Source of the DNA: Pedobacter sp. ISL-64
GTDB taxonomy: Bacteria; Bacteroidota; Bacteroidia; Sphingobacteriales; Sphingobacteriaceae
Reading direction: 5' to 3'
Assembly (NCBI RefSeq): GCF_018613605.1
Contig: NZ_JAGGPU010000022.1
Coordinates: 40,647 to 104,646, forward strand
DNA: 64,000 nucleotides
Shown one piece after another: positions 60,480-64,000 of this stretch. The notes under the pieces were generated by a model, which made no database searches, was not told the DNA's origin, and worked only from the letters and a program-made list of their open reading frames with translations. The first letter of the stretch is position 1; each line of letters starts with the position of its first letter. The position numbers and the translations under genes were made by a program.

Positions 60480-62405
60480 ATGAAAACCTTAAAATTATTA
60501 TGCTTACTCGTATTTGCTGCTGGAGTAGCAAATGCACAAGGCGTGAAATTTTCTGCTAATACGCCTGCAGCAGGAAATACAGTTAAATTTACTTACAACC
60601 CCAAGGGGACCAATCTCGAAAATTTGGCTGATGTAAAATGTACCAGTTATACTTTTTTTTCAAAATCGAACCCCAAAAGCACTAAAATTGAACTCACTAA
60701 AGACGGAACGGTTTATACGGGAGAAATTTCTACTCCGGATAGCGTTACCATAGTTGGACTTGCTTTTTCGGTAGGTGATAAAAAAGATGAAGCGCCTGCT
60801 GGTTATGTTTTAGAATTCACTAAAGCAGGGAAAGTGCCAGCTGAAGCTTATCTTAACGAAGCTTTTTTGTACGGATTGGCAGGAAATTACTATTTGGGTC
60901 TTACTATCGATCCTGAAAAGGCCGTTTCACTGTATAAACAAGCTTTTGCTTTAAAACCCGAGCTGAAAAAGAAAAATCTAAATCAATATCTGTCGCTCGA
61001 GTACAAAGCAGATAAAGACAAAGGAACAAAACTAATCAACGAGAATATTTCTGCATTAACGAAACTAAAAGAACCAAAAGAAGAAGATTTAGGTACAGCT
61101 TTAAGCCTTTACTCGCTATTAAAGAAAAAAACTCAGGCAGATTCTGTTAAAGCCATCATAATTAAAAAATACCCTACAGGAAATTACGCCTGGAATGATG
61201 GTATGAATTCACTTTATGGTACAAAAGATTTTGCCACACAAATACAAAAGGCCGAAGAAATGATTGCTGCCTTTAAACTTGATCCAGGTAAAACAGTAGA
61301 TGCAGGTAGATTGAACTCAATTTATAGTATGTTGGCTAACAGCGCTATAAAAGCTAAAGATCTGGAGAAATTTCAGGATTACGCCAAGAAGGTCACCGAT
61401 AAAATGACCAGGGCAAGTTTGTATAACAATAGTTTTGCCTGGCCGTCTGCTGAGAAAAAAGAGAATATCGGGCTTGCTGCTCAGCTTTCAAAACAATCGC
61501 TCGAACTGATAGAAGCATCAAGAAATGATGAGATGCCAAAATATTACAACACTAAAGAAGAATACCTCAAATATTTAGACGGCGCTTATGGTATGTATGC
61601 TGATACTTATGGACTGTTACTATATCATCAGGGAAAATTTAAAGAGGCTTTAGCTATGCAAGAGAAGGCCATTCCTTTATATGCAACAGTTCCGCCCGAT
61701 GTATCGTCCCGTTATGTAACTTATTTAATTAAGGATGGCCAAGATGATAAAGCTTATAGTGAGGCCGAAAAATTAATTAAAGAGGGTAAAGGCAATGATT
61801 CGTTAAAGAACGAATTTAAAATGCTTTATACTAAACTAAAGAAAGATGGAACTTATGAAACTTACCTGGCCAATTTAGAAAAAGCAGCATTGGAAAAGGA
61901 GCGTGCAGAATGGATAAAGAAAATGATTAATATTCCAGCCCCTGCGTTTTCATTAACCAATCTTAAAGGCGAAACCGTAAGTCTAGCCAGTTTGAAAGGA
62001 AAGATCGTAATTTTAGATTATTGGGCAACCTGGTGCGGACCTTGTGTGTCTTCTTTCCCAGGCATGCAAAAGGCCTTAAACAAATACGCCAGTAATCCAA
62101 ATGTGGTATTCCTGTTTGTAAATACCTGGCAAACAGAAGAGAATAGAGAAAAATTGGTAACTGATTTTATTACTGCAAAAAAATACAATTTTAATGTGCT
62201 GTACGATACCAAAAACGTAAAAGACCCTTCCAGATTTGATGTGGTAAGCGCCTATAAAGTTGATGGAATCCCAACCAAATTTGTGATTGATGGGGATGGT
62301 AATATCAGGTTTAAAGCTGTAGGTTTTTCTGGCTCTGATGATGGTGTGGTGAAAGAAATAGACTCGATGATCGGCTTGCTGGCAGGAAAAGAATCGAGCA
62401 AATAA
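60480..62405 (+). CDS. Secreted TlpA-like thiol-disulfide oxidoreductase with helical repeat region
   Basis: A 641-residue protein with signal peptide (cut after GVANAQ), a beta-sandwich-like N-terminal part (25-120), a long helical, TPR-like middle (about 130-480), and a C-terminal thioredoxin domain with WATWCGPC (Cys519, Cys522) and the cis-Pro loop VDGIPTKFVID. Such TlpA/ResA-type proteins reduce disulfides outside the cytoplasm, for example in cytochrome maturation; the client here is unknown. A TAACTTTG box lies at 60415-60422. Confidence 0.9.
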   Translation: MKTLKLLCLLVFAAGVANAQGVKFSANTPAAGNTVKFTYNPKGTNLENLADVKCTSYTFFSKSNPKSTKIELTKDGTVYTGEISTPDSVTIVGLAFSVGDKKDEAPAGYVLEFTKAGKVPAEAYLNEAFLYGLAGNYYLGLTIDPEKAVSLYKQAFALKPELKKKNLNQYLSLEYKADKDKGTKLINENISALTKLKEPKEEDLGTALSLYSLLKKKTQADSVKAIIIKKYPTGNYAWNDGMNSLYGTKDFATQIQKAEEMIAAFKLDPGKTVDAGRLNSIYSMLANSAIKAKDLEKFQDYAKKVTDKMTRASLYNNSFAWPSAEKKENIGLAAQLSKQSLELIEASRNDEMPKYYNTKEEYLKYLDGAYGMYADTYGLLLYHQGKFKEALAMQEKAIPLYATVPPDVSSRYVTYLIKDGQDDKAYSEAEKLIKEGKGNDSLKNEFKMLYTKLKKDGTYETYLANLEKAALEKERAEWIKKMINIPAPAFSLTNLKGETVSLASLKGKIVILDYWATWCGPCVSSFPGMQKALNKYASNPNVVFLFVNTWQTEENREKLVTDFITAKKYNFNVLYDTKNVKDPSRFDVVSAYKVDGIPTKFVIDGDGNIRFKAVGFSGSDDGVVKEIDSMIGLLAGKESSK

Positions 62406-62419
62406 ACAATGATTTCCAA

Positions 62420-62454
62420 ACAGAAAAGGTGCTGATTATCGGCACCTTTTCTGT
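62420..62454. terminator. Bidirectional terminator between tlpA-like gene and guaD
   Basis: Perfect 13-bp stem ACAGAAAAGGTGC / GCACCTTTTCTGT with a 9-nt loop, between convergent genes. Confidence 0.9.
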
Positions 62455-62455
62455 T

Positions 62456-62932
62456 TTAGTATTCTATCCTCATTGGTGAGGTTTCCCATAGCTTAAAAGC
62501 TGCCAGGGCTTCATCGCGCATCAGCTGGATAACCGGCAGGCTTCTGTTTTCCATCGGCTTGTCTAGCTCTTCGTAGATAAATTTATCACTAAAACCAATG
62601 TGTTCGGCGTCAGCCTTGGTATTTGCATAATAAATCGTATCAATTCTTGCCCAATAAATGGCGCCTAAACACATGGGGCAAGGTTCACAACTGGTATAAA
62701 TTACACAGCCACTTAAATCGAAAGTGTTTAATTCGGTACAGGCCAGCCTGATTGCCGAAACCTCCGCATGCGCTGTTGGATCGTTGGTAGAGGTTACCTT
62801 ATTTGCCGATTTGGCAATCAACCTCCCATCTTTTACCACTACAGCTCCAAAAGGCCCACCAATGCTTTCGCTTACATTTTGTACGGATAACTCGATTGCC
62901 ATCCGCATATATTCCTGATGTTGATTGTCCAT
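62456..62932 (-). CDS. guaD: Guanine deaminase (cytidine-deaminase fold)
   Basis: Converts guanine to xanthine in purine salvage. The 158-residue protein has the zinc motifs HAEVSAIR (His, Glu) and SCEPCPMCLGAIYWARI (two Cys), then the GuaD-specific region YYANTKADAEHIGFSDKFIYEEL and the C-terminal FKLWE. These extend beyond the tRNA adenosine deaminase TadA pattern and favour guanine as substrate. ATG at 62932 is preferred over an earlier one at 62962, which lies in the terminator of the upstream gene. Confidence 0.87.
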   Translation of the reverse strand: MDNQHQEYMRMAIELSVQNVSESIGGPFGAVVVKDGRLIAKSANKVTSTNDPTAHAEVSAIRLACTELNTFDLSGCVIYTSCEPCPMCLGAIYWARIDTIYYANTKADAEHIGFSDKFIYEELDKPMENRSLPVIQLMRDEALAAFKLWETSPMRIEY

Positions 62933-62967
62933 ATTAATTTGATCTTCTATAAAAAACAGCACAAAAA

Positions 62968-62995
62968 AAATGCCCCGATTTTATACGAGGCATTT
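62968..62995 (-). terminator. Terminator of the OmpH-like gene
   Basis: Minus-strand stem AAATGCCTCG / CGGGGCATTT (one mismatch) with an 8-nt loop and a run of T, 21 nt after the stop codon. Confidence 0.8.
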
Positions 62996-63015
62996 ATATT
63001 TTAATGGCTATTCGC

Positions 63016-63615
63016 TTATTTTTTGCTGTATTCTGCGTTTAAGCCTTTAATTACTTCTGAAGTAACATCTAAACTTTCGTCGGCAAATAAAATAGCGCTG
63101 TTACCTTTTGAGTAAGTTAAAACCATTTTATAACCTTTTTCTTTAGCGTAACCTTTTAAGTAATCAGCCACTTTATCATAAAGTTTTTCATTCTCAGCAG
63201 CTTGCTCATTCTGTAAAGCACCGCCAGCATTTTGTTGGTAAGTTTGTAGCTCTTGTTGTTTACGTGCTAAACGCTCTTCGGTGCTTTTACGTTGATCGGC
63301 AGATAAAGTTTGTGCCGATTGCTGGTATTGTGCAACTTCTCTTTGAAAAGCCTGACCTTTAGCTTGCATGTCTGCCTGAGCATTTTTGGTCTTACCTTCA
63401 AATTTCACTTTTAGGTCTTTGAAGTATTCATATTTTGTAAGTAACGAGTCGGAGTTTACATACACAATTTTCTCAGTTTGAGAAACCGCTGCAGTAGTAC
63501 CCTCTGTTTTTTTAGTTTCAGTAGTTTTAGTGTCTTTGTTCTGGCATGCAGAGAAAGCAGTTATCAAAGTTGCTGTTGCAAGTAAACCAAAGGTTTTAAA
63601 GGTTCTTCTTTCCAT
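63016..63615 (-). CDS. OmpH/Skp-family periplasmic chaperone, lipoprotein form
   Basis: A 199-residue protein with a lipobox (FSAC near residue 24), then the Skp/OmpH core: KIVYVNSDSLLTKYEYFKDL, a long helical arm (about 85-150, Gln/Lys/Glu-rich) and the closing strand LTYSKGNSAILFADESLDVT. Skp holds unfolded outer-membrane proteins in the periplasm; here membrane anchoring is likely. Two Skp-like genes are usual in Bacteroidota, often near bamA, which is not present here. Confidence 0.9.
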   Translation of the reverse strand: MERRTFKTFGLLATATLITAFSACQNKDTKTTETKKTEGTTAAVSQTEKIVYVNSDSLLTKYEYFKDLKVKFEGKTKNAQADMQAKGQAFQREVAQYQQSAQTLSADQRKSTEERLARKQQELQTYQQNAGGALQNEQAAENEKLYDKVADYLKGYAKEKGYKMVLTYSKGNSAILFADESLDVTSEVIKGLNAEYSKK

Positions 63616-63635
63616 TCTTGTTTAATAAATTTTAG

Positions 63636-63666
63636 CAAACTTATATAAATTAGTTTTTATATCCAA
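63636..63666 (-). promoter_or_regulatory. Promoter of the OmpH-like gene
   Basis: Minus strand: TTG at 63666-63664 and TAAGTTTG at 63643-63636, 20-nt gap, 20 nt before the ATG. Confidence 0.7.
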
Positions 63667-63820
63667 TTTAAAGAAAAGTCTATCGCAACACAAGTTGATG
63701 CAAAGTAGATTTTGCGTTGGGCCGTTGGTTAAGCATTTAATTTACTAAACGCTAAGCGCCTACCACTAACCGCGCAATATGATAAGTGGTGATTTGAAAA
63801 GCAAGGTCAGTATTTCAAAT

Positions 63821-63908
63821 CGTTGCTCGTCCCGCTGTCCGCTTTATTTCATGCCCGCTGCCATCGGGTTTAGGTGGCACGGCTAGTAATGGCTATTAGG
63901 GGTTGCAG
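63821..63908. repeat. GC-rich dispersed module, inverted copy
   Basis: Part of the gene-free end 63667-64000. Its reverse complement contains GCCACCTAAACCCGATGGCA, AGCGGGCATG and AGCGGGAC in the same order as 25798-25910. Just before it (63700-63775) is another inverted word array (GCGTTGGGCCGTTGGTTAAG with CGCTAAGCGCCTACCACTAA). Confidence 0.65.
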
Positions 63909-63939
63909 GGTGGCCATAGTAAATTTCATAACACCAAAC

Positions 63940-64000
63940 GTTCCTACGGAACGAAAAAAATGTTTCATTTTTTTCTACCCATGAGGCGTTCCTCTGGAAC
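63940..64000. repeat. GTTCCNNNGGAAC palindromic repeats
   Basis: Two small palindromes CGTTCCTACGGAACG and GTTCCTCTGGAAC, 40 nt apart, typical of REP-like dispersed elements. The second reaches the window end. Confidence 0.55.

Overview
The window looks like a chromosomal segment of a Bacteroidota bacterium, most likely from the Sphingobacteriaceae and Pedobacter-like. The evidence is the AT-rich sequence, promoters of the Bacteroidetes type (TTG, about 20 nt, TAnnTTTG) before many genes, weak Shine-Dalgarno sequences almost everywhere, CxxK-type lipoproteins, a TonB-dependent receptor with a CarboxypepD-like plug extension, a GLPGLI pseudogene, and the gene orders purH-mreB and rpsU-xerC-hpf-tRNAs-tuf-secE-nusG. 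I see no prophage, insertion sequence, CRISPR array or rRNA. The genus is an inference; no database was consulted.

Layout. 1-3.2 kb: mreB (cut by the window edge), purH and purN on the minus strand. 3.3-4.4 kb: rpsT and radC. 4.5-7.9 kb: a tightly packed operon that I think is the most interesting locus here: a secreted EEP-family phosphodiesterase, a divergent Lgt-like membrane protein lacking canonical Lgt residues, a cysteine-rich radical SAM enzyme resembling the archaeal tetraether lipid synthase (Tes) family, and two tandem 64-residue membrane proteins. 8-13.7 kb: pheT, a coiled-coil gene, zapA, a 6S-RNA-like structured RNA, rny and a DUF962/Mpo1-like gene. 13.7-19.3 kb: TonB-dependent receptor, a beta-helix-like lipoprotein and a HEIGH metalloprotease lipoprotein. 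19.4-28.4 kb: small unknown genes, a transglutaminase-like secreted protein, two related acyltransferases (one an OlsF-like fusion), a ComEA-like protein, an acyl-CoA dehydrogenase and repeat-rich spacers.

28.5-46.4 kb is the core translation/transcription block: rpsU, xerC-like, hpf, four tRNAs, tuf, tRNA-Trp, secE, nusG, rplK, rplA, rplJ, rplL, rpoB, rpoC. Two secreted or lipoprotein genes of unknown role interrupt it between nusG and rplK. rpsU and hpf stand out because they have strong Shine-Dalgarno sequences, which is unusual in this phylum and fits a bS21-dependent feedback model. 46.4-51.4 kb: a GH123-type glycosidase, a DUF3467 protein, and a FadL-type porin with an SGNH lipase behind a promoter that overlaps a perfect 18-bp palindrome. 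51.4-64 kb: tRNA-modification and processing genes (miaA, cca, tsaC), a broken GLPGLI gene, a DUF4136 lipoprotein, a glycosyltransferase, dapD, an Hsp15-like S4 protein, EcsC family, a TlpA-like thioredoxin protein, guanine deaminase and an OmpH/Skp lipoprotein.

A second theme is non-coding. Many spacers hold short inverted arrays, each built from its own 8-10 nt word. One family (AGGTTTAAGG-type) starts within a few bases of stop codons at four places. Such arrays also encode the last 22 residues of the EcsC-family protein and form a 16-bp perfect hairpin between rpoB and rpoC.
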